This document shows, piece by piece, positions 52,654-64,000 of a DNA stretch of 64,000 nucleotides. This stretch comes from Pempheris klunzingeri. Lineage: Eukaryota; Chordata; Actinopteri; Acropomatiformes; Pempheridae. The stretch spans positions 18,128,432 to 18,192,431 of the forward strand of contig NC_092017.1 of NCBI RefSeq assembly GCF_042242105.1, given 5' to 3'. The translations under genes and the position numbers were made by a program. Position 1 is the stretch's first letter, and every line of letters begins with the position of its first letter. The notes beneath the pieces were generated by a model. It saw nothing but the letters and a program-made list of their open reading frames with translations. It searched no databases and was not told the origin of the DNA.

Positions 52654-54929
52654 GCCCCGTTATTGTGATCTATGTTTGATATGCTTTCTTTATTGTCAAA
52701 AGTAGTCATGTGTAACCATACATGTAATAATTTGTGCATAGATGCACTGAAATGCTATCTTTTCACTGTTATCATTAACTTCTACTGTTTCTGCTATGTT
52801 TTTTTTTTTGTCCCTTTTGCAATATGCATTTATTTAAATGTAGTAAAATACAAAAAATGACAAACCTGACCTTTTCATGTCCTGTTCTTTGGTGTCCCTC
52901 TAGTGGACGAAGGAAGTCATTAATGTTCTTCAGCCCCGGTCTTCATTCCGTATGATTCATCAACATTACTGTTTAATATACTGCGTTGTGTTTAATATTT
53001 CTTTGAGAGATGTATGTGATGCTTAAGTCTAATGTCACCTATTTAGAGAGATATTCAAACACTCCATTTCAATGTGTTCACAACCTTAAGTTTATTTTAA
53101 TATCTGTAAATCTCTTAAGACACAGTGCGGTCAAATGTTTACCACTTTGTCTTTCGTGCACCACAAAGCCGTTTGCTTTGCAACAATAAGATGATTTTTT
53201 TCTTTGTTGCTTGAATGATGACGTCTGATTTAGAAACAATGGTTTTCAATTACTGTTATCGTGACTCATTCACTTTCATAGATCTACAGCCTCTTGCTTG
53301 TGGTTAGCTGATTTTTTATTTTTTTTGTCTTACAAGCATCAATGTGGTTTATACAATGAATAGCATGGATGTCCTCTTGAATGTACTCATGTCTTATGTC
53401 AGCCTCATGGCTCAGTGAGACATTACATTACCTGCCTGAGCAGGGCTGCATATCTCATCTGAATATTTGCTTTCCCGTGCACACATTTCACAATTTGGAC
53501 TCTTGAGATAATGGTTTTAAATGTGCAAAATAAATAGTGTGTAATAATGGCATGAATAGCATTACATTTGGAAGAGAAAAAAAAACGCTGTGCATCTCCA
53601 GTACTATGATGCATGGCTATTTTGAGAGGTTAAAATTACAGTTACACACCATGTGATGTGTAAATGAAACTAAGAGGGGTTTTCCACTTGCACCAGCACT
53701 GTTCTTCATTTCTGCTGGTCAAGCAGTGGTTATGATACAGAATCAGCACTATTTAGTTGTTCATTGAAATTCTGTGCAGGTACTTTCACAACTAGACGGG
53801 ACAGAAGCCTTCAGAAACAAGCATATTGGCCCTTAGCAGACTGAAAAACTGGCGGTATCTAATTATGCATGGGTGTTTTATCAGCACACTTTTATCATTT
53901 TTAGACGGAACTAGACTACACCAGCAGGTAAACATGAAGGCACAAACTTTGCTGTGTTTCTGTTATCAGCCAGCCGTGGTGGAAAAGGACAAATGAGCTG
54001 AGCTGAAGCACACTCCCACTCATACAAGGCAGGGTCACAGTCTAGACGTAGTTTAAAATGTTTTTCTCTTGAAAATACAAATGACTCAAGTTTCATGTAC
54101 CAGAATCTTACAGTGTCTCAGATTGTGTTTTGCAAAACATGTTCTCAATTAGGCAATCTGGATAACCAGCTGGCTTCAACTAAAACTTTTTCATATTCTT
54201 TTTATTTACATTTTATCCCTCATCTTAGATTTTAGTAGAAATAAATCATTTAAAATAATTAAAACAATATTAGTAAATAAATAAATGTCGGTGCATTAAT
54301 GCTTGACTGAATTCGGGCGGACTAACTGTGACAAAAACAGCATGATTTGTTTGCAGTTTCATTGTCACACGTGGAGTCAAGATGTTTTTAACTGTGCTGA
54401 CTGATAAGACAGCTTTTTGGGGATTGTGTTTGCATTTGTCACAACTGTGATGTTATGTTCTATATACATTGTATATATGCAATTTGGTTAATCTGCTGGA
54501 CATTTCTGAAACGTCTGCATAATCCTTACGAATAAAAATGTACAGGACCACTTGCACTACAGTATTTCAAGTAATAATGTATATGAAGAAATACTGTGAA
54601 TGTAAAGAAAATGTAAAATAGCACGTTTATTTTGTTAATTAATTGTTCAGTATTGTTTCTTGCAGTATAATGTGATTTTAGTCAGAGCCATTGACATTCA
54701 CTTCAGACAAAAAGTCCAAGGCAATGATGACTAGATTTAAATAGGCATTTGATCAATAGTGTGCTGCTTTCATGAACTGCATCAATCTACAGCACATGGT
54801 TTTATTTTTTTTCTTACTTTTCTAAATGTTTCAAGTACTGGGTTTTGACTGTTTCATCCAACTCTGACATCTAACCAAACCACAGAGCTAAAGAACAAAG
54901 AAAAACACTCCACTCAAGTCTAAACTGGT
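52654..54929. other. Intergenic DNA, no gene seen
   Basis: AT-rich stretch with only short open frames. A reverse CTCF-like core lies at 52892-52905 (GTCCCTCTAGTGG on the plus strand). Nothing else is supported. Confidence 0.45.
52892..52905 (-). promoter_or_regulatory. CTCF-like motif, reverse
   Basis: On the minus strand the bases read CCACTAGAGGGACAC, close to CCASYAGRKGGCR. Motif match only. Confidence 0.3.
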
Positions 54930-57800
54930 GACAATTTATTCAAAATACAACAGTAAAATACAACAAATCAAGCATGTAGTATTATAACAAATACACAGAA
55001 AAATGAAAACTTTTACACCTTACCGGTTATTGATTGGTTCGCCAGAGAGACTTGAAAGCAGCTTTGTTTGTTTAGCTATTAGAAAGAATCGGTTCTACCA
55101 AACTGACTTCAACATCTAAAAAGTGATGACATTCAAAAATATTCAGATTTGCATTTGATCTCATTTATTATCATGAACAAGGTGATAACATTTTAATGTC
55201 TAAATCTTTTTCTTTTTCTTTTTAATCCAAAAAGGTCACTTGCCATGTTGGAATGCATCTGCTCATATCCCTGCTGTTTATGTTTCATGTAATATTTACA
55301 ATTATCATGAATCAGACTGTAGATGCAATGCAAGCCATGTACTCAGAGTAGTTTTCTTTAAAGGTCATCTTCCCCCAACTATCTCTTGCATCTTTTTTTT
55401 TCTCCTTCCTCTGCAGCTGTAGCCAGACTCGGACCCCTCCGCTTCAAAGTGTGATCTAGATGCAATCTGAACTGCCTGTCAATTCACGCCGCCCATGTGT
55501 GCCTGTTGTTGGTGGGAGGCGAAGGGGTGAGACAGGCAAAGAAATAAATAATGCCATCATCAGCATATTGTGACGCTATTCCTCTTGACGTTTGGATGAA
55601 ATCTGGGACACAGTTGCATTCATCGTTCAGTGAGCTCTTCCACACAGTTAAACCCACCGACAGCAATGAATGTTGATTGTGACCTTTGCTGTGGTTTGGA
55701 AGCTAGAGGTTTTTTTTTTGTTTCTTCATGGAGGATGAATGCAGTGGTCTTCGTGTGATTGTTGAAGAAGTCATTGTCTCTGCACAAGTTTTACCTATTT
55801 TTCTTTCCTTGTTTTGAGAGCGACAGAGGCTGGCCACAGGGTACAATCAACGGTCGATGGTTTTTTCAATTTAGCCCAAACTCACCGACAGCGTTGAATG
55901 TTCACTGGGGCGAGCACAGACCTGATGGTCACCGGGGATGACAGTCTGCTTAGAGATGCAGAGAGAGCAAGTCTTCTCTGTGGGTGGAGAAGCTTCTATC
56001 TCTCACCCTCTTTCACTACATCCCTCTTTCATTCTCTGAGTGGGAAGGGCACTGAAAAAGTCATGAGTGTTTTACCGTACTTTGATAACGCTATCCATCT
56101 AGGCTTATCAGAGAACTACAAATGTTTAAAATGAATCTATTCTCTATTTACATTAGTGGTCCAAGAGTTTTCAAATATATTCATCATCTATTCACATACT
56201 GTATCTGAGGAGAGAAGACAGAAAAAGAGATTAATACGAAGGAACAAACATGCTGAGATATATATAAAATACAATTTATTATTAGATTTATTATTAATAC
56301 AATTTCTGGCCCCTGTGATTTCTTGTACTGCAGCCTTTTTTTTTTTTTAAAAGAAGCAGAGCAGACTTTGCTCCACCTCCTCTTAACTCCTGGCAATGGC
56401 ATCAAGTGCTGCATGCACTCTTAACTTCCATGACACATGGTTATTATGACACCAAAGACAGTGTGAGTGCATGGGAGCACATTTTATTTCACTGCAACTA
56501 GCAGTTAGAAGGGGGAAGTCATCTTGAAACTCTTGACTCATAGCGGGTTTTAGTAAACAGCACCTGGGTGGAGGCTGCAGCTAGTCATCATATGCTGTAT
56601 TGAAGCACAGCGGCGCGGCCTCTAGAGAGGCACCAACATGCCTCAAGGGCTTCATGCAAGGTGGAAGATGAGGAAGACGCCGGGTATGAAACTGTCGACT
56701 CATCCAGATCAATAGAGTCTGCTGTTTTGCTATGATGTGGCGCTGTGGCTGTGCTTGTGCTAATACCAGGAAAGAAACTGTCCACCATCTTGCATGAAAG
56801 GTTTGAATACATGCTGCTGAATCACTCTTCCTCGTCATAAGAAAAAAGTGCAGAATTTATGAGAAGCTCAAAAATCAAATGCCACAGAGCTGCTGCAGCA
56901 ATTAGATACGACACGACAACAAAACTTGCAGTGAGTCAAGATGTGGTTAGATGATAAATATGGTGCTGGGACTCTTTTGCAGTGCAGAATAAGGAGTGAC
57001 TAAGATGATGTGATGGATATCTAGTGTTGTGCCAAATACTCAATTCACACAGAAAACCGTTGATAAATATGACTGTGCCTTTACTATTAAGCAAAACACA
57101 ATGAGTGTTGCAAGAGCATTTTGTAGATTTCTAAAGACTTGAATTTCTACTCCATGCCCGACACTGAAGAGTGTGCTGCTTCTCTTCTCTCCTTTGGATC
57201 ACAGAGCTGCTTCTACTTTGTCATTTCCTCTTGCAACGCAGTCAGTGTATTCATCTGAGAGCTTGTCAGTTGTGAGCAAAAATATTACAAAAATAACTCA
57301 AAATACCTCAATCAAAAAACTGTTGGCTGGATGCTGACACGTCACCCAAGCTTAGACCAAAAAGCACAGTCCTTGCTGCGAGGGACACCGCTAACTCAGC
57401 CTCTCTCCACTCTCCCGAACGGTGATTTGAGTGACAGTGTTGGAATTGACAGAAGTGGATGAGAAGGAATGTTGCTTTATAAGGTCTTCTCTGGCCGCAG
57501 GACGAGGGTGACAGTAGGAAGAAAGATCCGGGACACGCAACTAGAGAGAGAAGGGCTCTAAGCTGACAATGTGGCCCTAATCTGAATGACAAGGTCTGCA
57601 CATCAGCCCTCAAACCAGCCTGGGTTGAGTGGGTGGGGGCGTAGATGAGGAGCGAACTAAGGGGAGAGACGAAGGAGAAGGGAGAGAGCGAGAGGAATAA
57701 GAAGAGACAGAGGGGGGAGGAGGGCAGGCAAGGGTGTCCTTCCTTCAAACATGCTGGCCTTAATGGCACGGACAGCTCTGACATTTAACCACTGAATCAT
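54930..57800 (-). other. Possible 3' UTR of a minus-strand gene
   Basis: A minus-strand AATAAA (TTTATT on the plus strand, about 54938-54943) lies at the left end, preceded on the minus strand by a long stretch without plus-strand features. Within it, the minus-strand frame at 56588-56812 reads as a serine-rich peptide (SIDLDESTVSYPASSSSS) ending in a stop, which could be a terminal coding exon. I do not recognise the protein. This is weak evidence for a gene extending beyond the right edge. Confidence 0.2.
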
Positions 57801-58797
57801 TTTTAGATAAGTGGATGTGGTAGTTTGTGTGGGGAAAGTTGTGACTTGTAAAAATTTCAGGAGGCGTTCTTCTGGCTAAATATAAAAAGCTTTGAAAAAC
57901 ACAAGAAAAAAAAAGAAAAAGAACTCAGCTAAGGAATAACAGATCACAGAAAATGGAGGATCTGCCTAATGAGTGAAAGAGCTTCAATTTCAATTCAAGG
58001 ACAAGAATCAAGTTTGTGACTTAAAGGGGCAGTAAATTGCCGGAGACGTGAACTGATGGCCCTCTCTTATTAAGTGACTACTGTTGAGCCTCTCTTGAGC
58101 AACAACATAACCCACAGTTGGTTCAGTGAAGCAGCTCGGCAGAAAACCACAACTGTAATGTGCATCTCCCAAAGGGAAATCACTATGAATGTGATACAGG
58201 ACGCCACAGATAAAGGCCACATATGCTAAGCAGATTGTGAATGAAAGGAAGCTATAAAAAGTAGAAAATAAAAATGTCAGAGGAGCGCGAACAAAAGCAA
58301 ACTAGCAGAACAAGTTTGTGTAATGGATACTGTCAAAGTTTCACAATTAGTACCGCAGAGCCTGTCAAAACACACTAGTAATTGCAGAAAGACAAATCAT
58401 ACAGGACGTGATCGAATTACTCCTAAATAACAAAAGAACCATCTGCACTTGATATAACAGTAGCGTGTGAATGTGCTGTTCTTTTTTGATGTCAAAGGAT
58501 ATCCTTTCATCAGGTTAAGGGAGAATGTTGGGCTAAAAATGTGACCAACTAAAGGAGGGGGGGGGGTATTGGAACAGTTTTTGTGCTACTTTTTCCACTC
58601 CTCTATCTCACTGTCTCACTTTTAGGTGCACGAAGATAATTCTAGGAAAATATTGCTTGGAAAAAACGTGGATGAAATCATAAAATGGATTGAATATGAA
58701 TACGGCATGCTCAGAGATTTCAAGAGGTGGAACTGCAAATGTAGCTGTGAGACGCAATGAAAATGAGCTGAAATTCAATATAATATATTATAATATA

Positions 58798-58818
58798 TTA
58801 ATATATATATATATATAT
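58798..58818. repeat. (TA)n microsatellite
   Basis: Perfect TA tract of about ten units, flanked by duplicated AATATATTA words and by two copies of ATTCAATATAA. Confidence 0.9.
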
Positions 58819-59394
58819 TCAATATAAAAACCTTCTAAACCTTTGACGATTTAACCTGCTACAAGAAACTCGATATGAAGACATTAATGTCACGGTGTTA
58901 GGATCCTTTATTGTAGGCTGATTTTGGTAAAAAAATTCCAAAACACTATTTTTAATGCGACAGAGACAACAGTTTTGAGTAGTCCCAAAGCACAAAAATT
59001 AAACAATTTATTTATGTCTCTGTTTTGAAATGCTTTCATGACATGCTTAGCTATTGAATTATTTTGTGACATTAAAAGGTATCTGGAAAAAAAAAAAAAA
59101 AAAAAGAATTTGCCAGCCAATTTCTAATCAGACTTTACTGTTTGGTTTGCATAAAAACACTTCAATGGAAACCCCAGTTTATGTCTGTCTCTCCTTCACT
59201 GTCTCTCCCTCCCTCTCTCTCTCTCTCTCAGGAGGGGGAGGAAATTCCTGGCGAGGGTGCTGTGAGTTGATGCTCTCTGCCTGCAGGTACAGACCGGCCT
59301 CCTCTGTCTGCCTGTCTGCAGATATCATACCGCGACGTGATCTGTTTAGCTGCCTGACTTAATGCTCACCTGCTCACGCGCCTCCGGCTCTTTG

Positions 59395-59649
59395 TGTGTG
59401 TGTGTGTGTGTGTGTGGGTGTAGGTGTATTTGTGTATGTGACTTCTTCGGTCTCCCCACAGCTGGAATGGCGTCTCCCTCTTTATCTGTTGCCCTGCGAT
59501 TACAGACAAATACAAACACAGAGAATGATAGATGGACTTTTACTACGCTGAGAAGATACTTACAAATTTAAACACTATTAATCTTCTTGCAAACAATATG
59601 CAGTCAACAGGAAAACAGGAGGGCGCACACACACACACACACACACACA
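59395..59649. repeat. (TG)n and (CA)n microsatellites
   Basis: A TG tract at 59395-59416 and a CA tract at 59626-59649, about 210 bp apart and complementary to each other. Confidence 0.9.
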
Positions 59650-60190
59650 GACACTCACACACACAAGGACTGACAAGCTGGACTGGAAAGAATGGGGCTG
59701 ATTACAGTAATTGGCGGAAAGGAAGTGAGGAAGGCAGGATTGTGCGTGCACTGAAACAAGAACATAAACCTCTGAACATTTGCAAGCATTTACCAAAACC
59801 AACAATACCTGTTTCAAACATGTGTTTCTATCTAATTTCAATACATTTCAATCTCTAGAGGATCTATGCACATCTCAATACGCAGAGCAAGAGGTTTGAT
59901 CCCCACTCGTGCTGAAAATGGATGCTTCCTCTCTGTAGAGAGGCTTTGGATGCATCGTGTGCCAAGCGGCGTATTATGTTGTATATTTTTCGTTATTTCA
60001 TCCTCAGGTTGTCACGGCACTGACAGATGCAGGTTGACGTGTACACACACGCTCACAAAACACACACAGACACACTTGAGTAGGGGTCTGAGTCCAGCTG
60101 GAGGTGGGCTCCTGCCAAACCTGCAGGCAGGCTGACTGTATTCATATTCATCACACACACACTGATTGGAACTGACAGGACGGACACACG

Positions 60191-60193
<3 letters not shown>

Positions 60194-60236
<43 letters not shown>
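60194..60236. repeat. (CA)n microsatellite
   Basis: More than twenty perfect CA units. Confidence 0.95.
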
Positions 60237-60241
<5 letters not shown>

Positions 60242-63200
60242 AGCTGGGAAAAAAAAAATTTCTGCTTGAGAGTGAATCAATATTTCAAGGGCAACCTGCT
60301 ATCCTAAAAATTTTATAACAAGAAACTATTTTGCTACTTCTGCAGCATTATTCTGTCTTCTGACTTCTTTTTCTGGAATTTTATCTACCATCACAAAAGA
60401 TATTTGCATGGTAAATTAAAGAAAAAAGCGAGGGTCACTGAAAAAATAGAAGTGGATGTGAGAGAGAGACAGCCACAATTGGATGTAGTCTAGAGGCAGT
60501 GAATAATGTCATGAGAGAGGAGTGGACTGGGGAGAAAAAGCGAGAAGAGAATAATAGCCAATAGCAGGCAGAGCGACAGGAGTGAGGGAGATGGTCGAAG
60601 AGTGCCTCTCTCTCTCTCTCTCTACACGCACACACACAAAGCAGAGAGAGACTCCGCAGGGTGCCAAATAATAACCTTCCTTGTCATTATCATCGCCCAG
60701 CCAAACCGCTCTCCACTCCTCCTCCACCTCCTTCCGTCTTCAACACAATCATTGCCCTATCGTTTACAGTGTTCTGCTAAATGGGAACATCAATAGACAC
60801 ATCCATTAGCAGTGCGAGTCCTTTCCTCTCTGACTCTCAAGTGCTTTAATAGCTGGCTCACAGACACGCACACACACACACACACACACTCTTGTGCCGC
60901 ACCTCGGCCGACTGTTAACCAAGCTAGCCCCACGCAGGCAAAGTCGGACGGATGGAGTGTCATTACAACCGGTTAGTAACACGGTTGCTGCGAGGGAGGT
61001 GCCATCAGTTAACCTGAAGCTAGAAACCAAGAGGACGGGGCTGCTGTCTGATTTAAGTAGCTTTCACACAAGCAGAAATCTTTCAGAATTTCTTCTTTCA
61101 TTTAATTTGTCTTATTTTGCTCTTATTCTGCCATTCTGTAATATTTTTGCAGCGTACTTTTCGAAGATCACCGTTTTACCCCAAAATGTTTTACGCTGGA
61201 TTTTCTGTTTAACGTTTTGCAGGTGACACTCTTTTTACCCTATTTCCTGGCAACCACTGCTCATCATTATTACCAAGGGGAAACGTTTTCCTTGGGAAGG
61301 ACCTACCAGACCTTAGGCGTTTAAACCAAAAGTGTGGATAAAAATTAAATACTAGTGAGTTATGTCCATTAGTAATAGTAAACAAACTCGTAAGCATTGA
61401 TTTGTATGGTTACAGGAAGTTTAGGACATTGGGTCACCTTTTAACACCACGTTTCATAAAGCGCACACAAGCATTGACGTTCACTCATAATAAAAACTAT
61501 CATCCAAGTAATTTTTACTAAAAAAAATAAAAATAAATCAATACAAAGAGGCCAATCTTACTTAGAACTGCATTAATACCTTGTTAACCTCAATCTGAAC
61601 CTAAGTCACTGTTACTGTAGATGCAAATTAACATGGGTAGCAGTTTGACGCTTTAATGAACATCAAACTAAACACTGCCCGAACCCATTCAAAACAGTAA
61701 CGGAATGAGAAAAAGATAAGGAGGGACAAGAAGGGCAAATACCACGAGAGAGAGGGAGGGAAGGATTTCCCAAAATGCCGCCTCACACACTGTAATTTCA
61801 GCACGCATGTTTTTTTGGATGGAGGGCGAAGCAGGATGCTGGGAAGCCTGGGAGGGGCACAGGGTGAGGGGGTTGGATATGGGGGTTTGTGGGATTTGTG
61901 GTGTGGCTGTTAAACTTGACTTGTGGAGATTGGTTTTGACTGATGGAAACAGAAAAAAAAATGCATGCACACATACAATTACTCCTTATATAACATATAA
62001 TGCATGCATAAATTACAATTTGTTCCAAAAGGAGTGATTCCAATTTTGATTTAAAAAAAAACCCCAAAAAAACCCTTCTTTTTATAGCCCTTTTTTTTAA
62101 AAGCAAAGTGTGAATTGTGATGTTAGACTACTTAAATTCACACACACACATTCTTTTTTTATTGACCGAATTTAGAGCATTTAGGAATACAACAAGTCAA
62201 CCTGTCAGAGTCAGAGAGTCAGAGAAGAAAACAGCGCAGGATAATGAGTTTGTTTTCTCACATTCACGCCACTATTATGCCCCTAACTCGGTGGTCTCTG
62301 ATTCTTACCGTAACAGGCATGTGTGTGTGTGTGGCAGGATGGTGGTAGACCGCAGACAGACCCTAGGTGCCGTTGTATGGGTGTGTGTGTGTGTGCGTAC
62401 ATGCCTCCTTCATGTCTGGACCTGGGCAGAAAACAAACAGAGGAGAAGAAAGCACAGGATAAATTCAGGTGTTGTTTGGTAAACCGTGTTATTAAAATGT
62501 AATACACACACACACTGCGTGCACCTAAATTATTCAACAGCACTGACTGATGTGTGTAACTATTAGCTATAATAAGTCTGCACTTCTTCCCCTCTGAAGA
62601 ACTCACACATGATTTTATATGTACAACCAGCCCACTCACAACCCAATTCCTATATACACTCTGGGTGGTCTTGAGAAACAATGACAAGGAGCCACCATGT
62701 GCGTACATTAACACATGATTCATCTTTAAGAAAAAACTTTGGATGTCGGCTAGGAGGTTTAACAGCAAAATAACGGCGATGCTTCAAGAACAAGAGCCCC
62801 ACTAACACAAACATATGGAATCAGCCTTTGAAGCCACTTTGCAGTAGGTAAAATCAGATCTTGATAAACATGCATGTGACTGTGTGTTGAGATGGCTGTT
62901 ATGTCACCTCTAATAAAGCTGAAATGTCACTAATGTGCTTTTATGTGGTGCCCTAAACACAATAAAGAATTTCGGGATAATGACTGACTGTAATGCAATA
63001 TAGCGCTGAGTGTCTGACATGCCCACAGCGTGCTGAGGCTGGGAGTGATGTGCACTGAGACAGAATGAATTATCAAAAAGAATTTCTGAGTACAACATCT
63101 TAAGTTGACCAGATGGAAAGGGAGAAAAAAAAAAAATCAGTTCAACCTGGAGACTAATGTAGCCTTCCTGGTATTCAACTAAACCCCCACACATAATTGA

Positions 63201-64000
63201 CTTTGAAGATACTGAGTATACAGACATTGTTAGCAAACTGACAAACATGCATTTAACTTCTTTTCCGAGCATTATAAGAGTATCAGTGTGGAAAAGGATA
63301 AAACATTGTCCATGTGTATAAACTGACTCTGCATTTTCCCTCCTCATATTCTTTTCTGCCAGAGTGAGAGGGGAAAAAAAGTCAGAATAAGGGAGAAAAA
63401 AGGTGATCTAGGGCTGTAACAAACAATTATTTTCATTCTTAATCTTTTATTCCAAACCCAAGTTGAGATATTAAAATCGCTTGTTTTGCTTCTTTTCAAT
63501 TGAGTAATCGATTAATGGACTCACTTTAGCTCTAAAGTGATCACTGGTTGTTCATGGTCCTGATAATAATTCTACTTGAGTGCCCCATAAAAAAAAATTT
63601 AAAAAAACACTTTCAAACCACTGGACAATCAAAAGTCAGACTGAGTCTAATTTACATTATAAAAACATCCCTATTGGAGCATCAGGGAAGTTCGAAAGTT
63701 ATAAGATACCCAATAGGGAACATCATAGGGAACAATTATATATACACACATATTATCATTAGTAGTAGTAGCGGCAGATCCCACCATAGTTTTCCATTAG
63801 TCATGGTTATTCGCTGCATCCCCTGATATATAATTTGATTCAACTGCCATTTGGTCTCCCATTGTGACTAATAATGAGACACACTGTGTACTCTGCTCTA
63901 AGCTGCGGGTTCACCGTGGTCAATAAGCACATTAAAGTTCCTGTGGAAGACATATTCATCAATGTTTTTTTAGGCCACTTTAGCAGTATGAATGATTCCT

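Larger units (their letters stand above)
57801..64000. other. Repeat-rich non-coding DNA
   Basis: No exon or RNA gene is supported. The stretch holds (TA)n near 58798-58818, (CT)n near 59213-59230, (TG)n at 59395-59416, (CA)n at 59626-59649, a long (CA)n at 60194-60236, (CT)n at 60606-60622, (CA)n near 60868-60889 and several purine-rich tracts. It could be intergenic or a large intron. Confidence 0.45.

Noticed and set aside
57308..57784. Minus-strand open frame of 158 codons
   Set aside because: Dominated by Ser/Leu/Pro from a purine-rich tract; no family motif and no splice context.
59880..59980. GGTTTGATCCCCACTCGTG, resembling a pol III B box
   Set aside because: No matching A box, no tRNA-like fold and no SINE body around it that I can recognise, so neither a tRNA gene nor a SINE is called.
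60894..61226. Plus-strand open frame of 110 codons
   Set aside because: No recognisable family and abrupt composition change from GC-richer to AT-rich; consistent with chance.
62283..62768. Minus-strand open frame of 161 codons
   Set aside because: Translation of mixed AT-rich and CA-repeat sequence with no domain, compositional coding signal or splice sites.

Overview
The window reads as nuclear DNA of a ray-finned (teleost) fish. The genes are split by spliceosomal introns, CA/GT microsatellites are abundant, and several dispersed repeats look teleost-typical: a tRNA-derived SINE, a 'GGATGGATGG'-ended repeat, an L2-like LINE 5' end with a TCTGATT-type tail, and a CACTG-ended 'GTACTTAAGTAC' element. 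The species cannot be named from the sequence. No operons, CRISPR arrays or viral genomes are visible.

Layout. Positions 1-7.2 kb are non-coding, with repeats. A minus-strand gene at 8164-10304 encodes the SREK1-interacting zinc-knuckle protein (SREK1IP1; five coding exons, 172 aa). About 10.4-18.1 kb is a gene-poor stretch. Two head-to-tail plus-strand alkaline phosphatase genes of the intestinal/GPI-anchored type follow: ALP copy 1 at 22028-32617 (537 aa, with a possible alternative leader exon at 18132-18183) and ALP copy 2 at 37091-43218 (525 aa). Both have eleven coding exons with matching intron phases. Between them lie an internally deleted LINE and a MITE-like repeat. ANKLE1 (ankyrin repeats, LEM domain, GIY-YIG nuclease; nine coding exons, 1170 aa) occupies 44515-51177, starting less than 600 bp after the poly(A) signal of ALP copy 2. 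From about 52.7 to 64 kb I see no gene I can support, only AT-rich DNA, microsatellites and a possible 3' UTR of a minus-strand gene that lies off the window.

Most interesting observation. In both ALP genes the intron that splits the metal-binding motif V-E-G-G-R-I-D has a donor reading ATAAGT rather than GTAAGT. Exact restoration of the conserved motif needs an AT-AC intron in copy 1 (29884-30184) and an AT-AA intron in copy 2 (41545-41912). With these boundaries the flanking exons have identical lengths (135 and 192 nt) in both paralogues. The GT-AG alternatives insert residues into the active-site loop. The donor resembles the rare U2-type AT-AC class, not the U12 consensus.

Functionally the genes look independent: an RNA-splicing accessory protein, two ecto-phosphatases probably exposed on epithelial surfaces, and a DNA-processing nuclease. 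Exon boundaries were read by eye from splice sites, reading frame and remembered family motifs. No alignment or database search was run.
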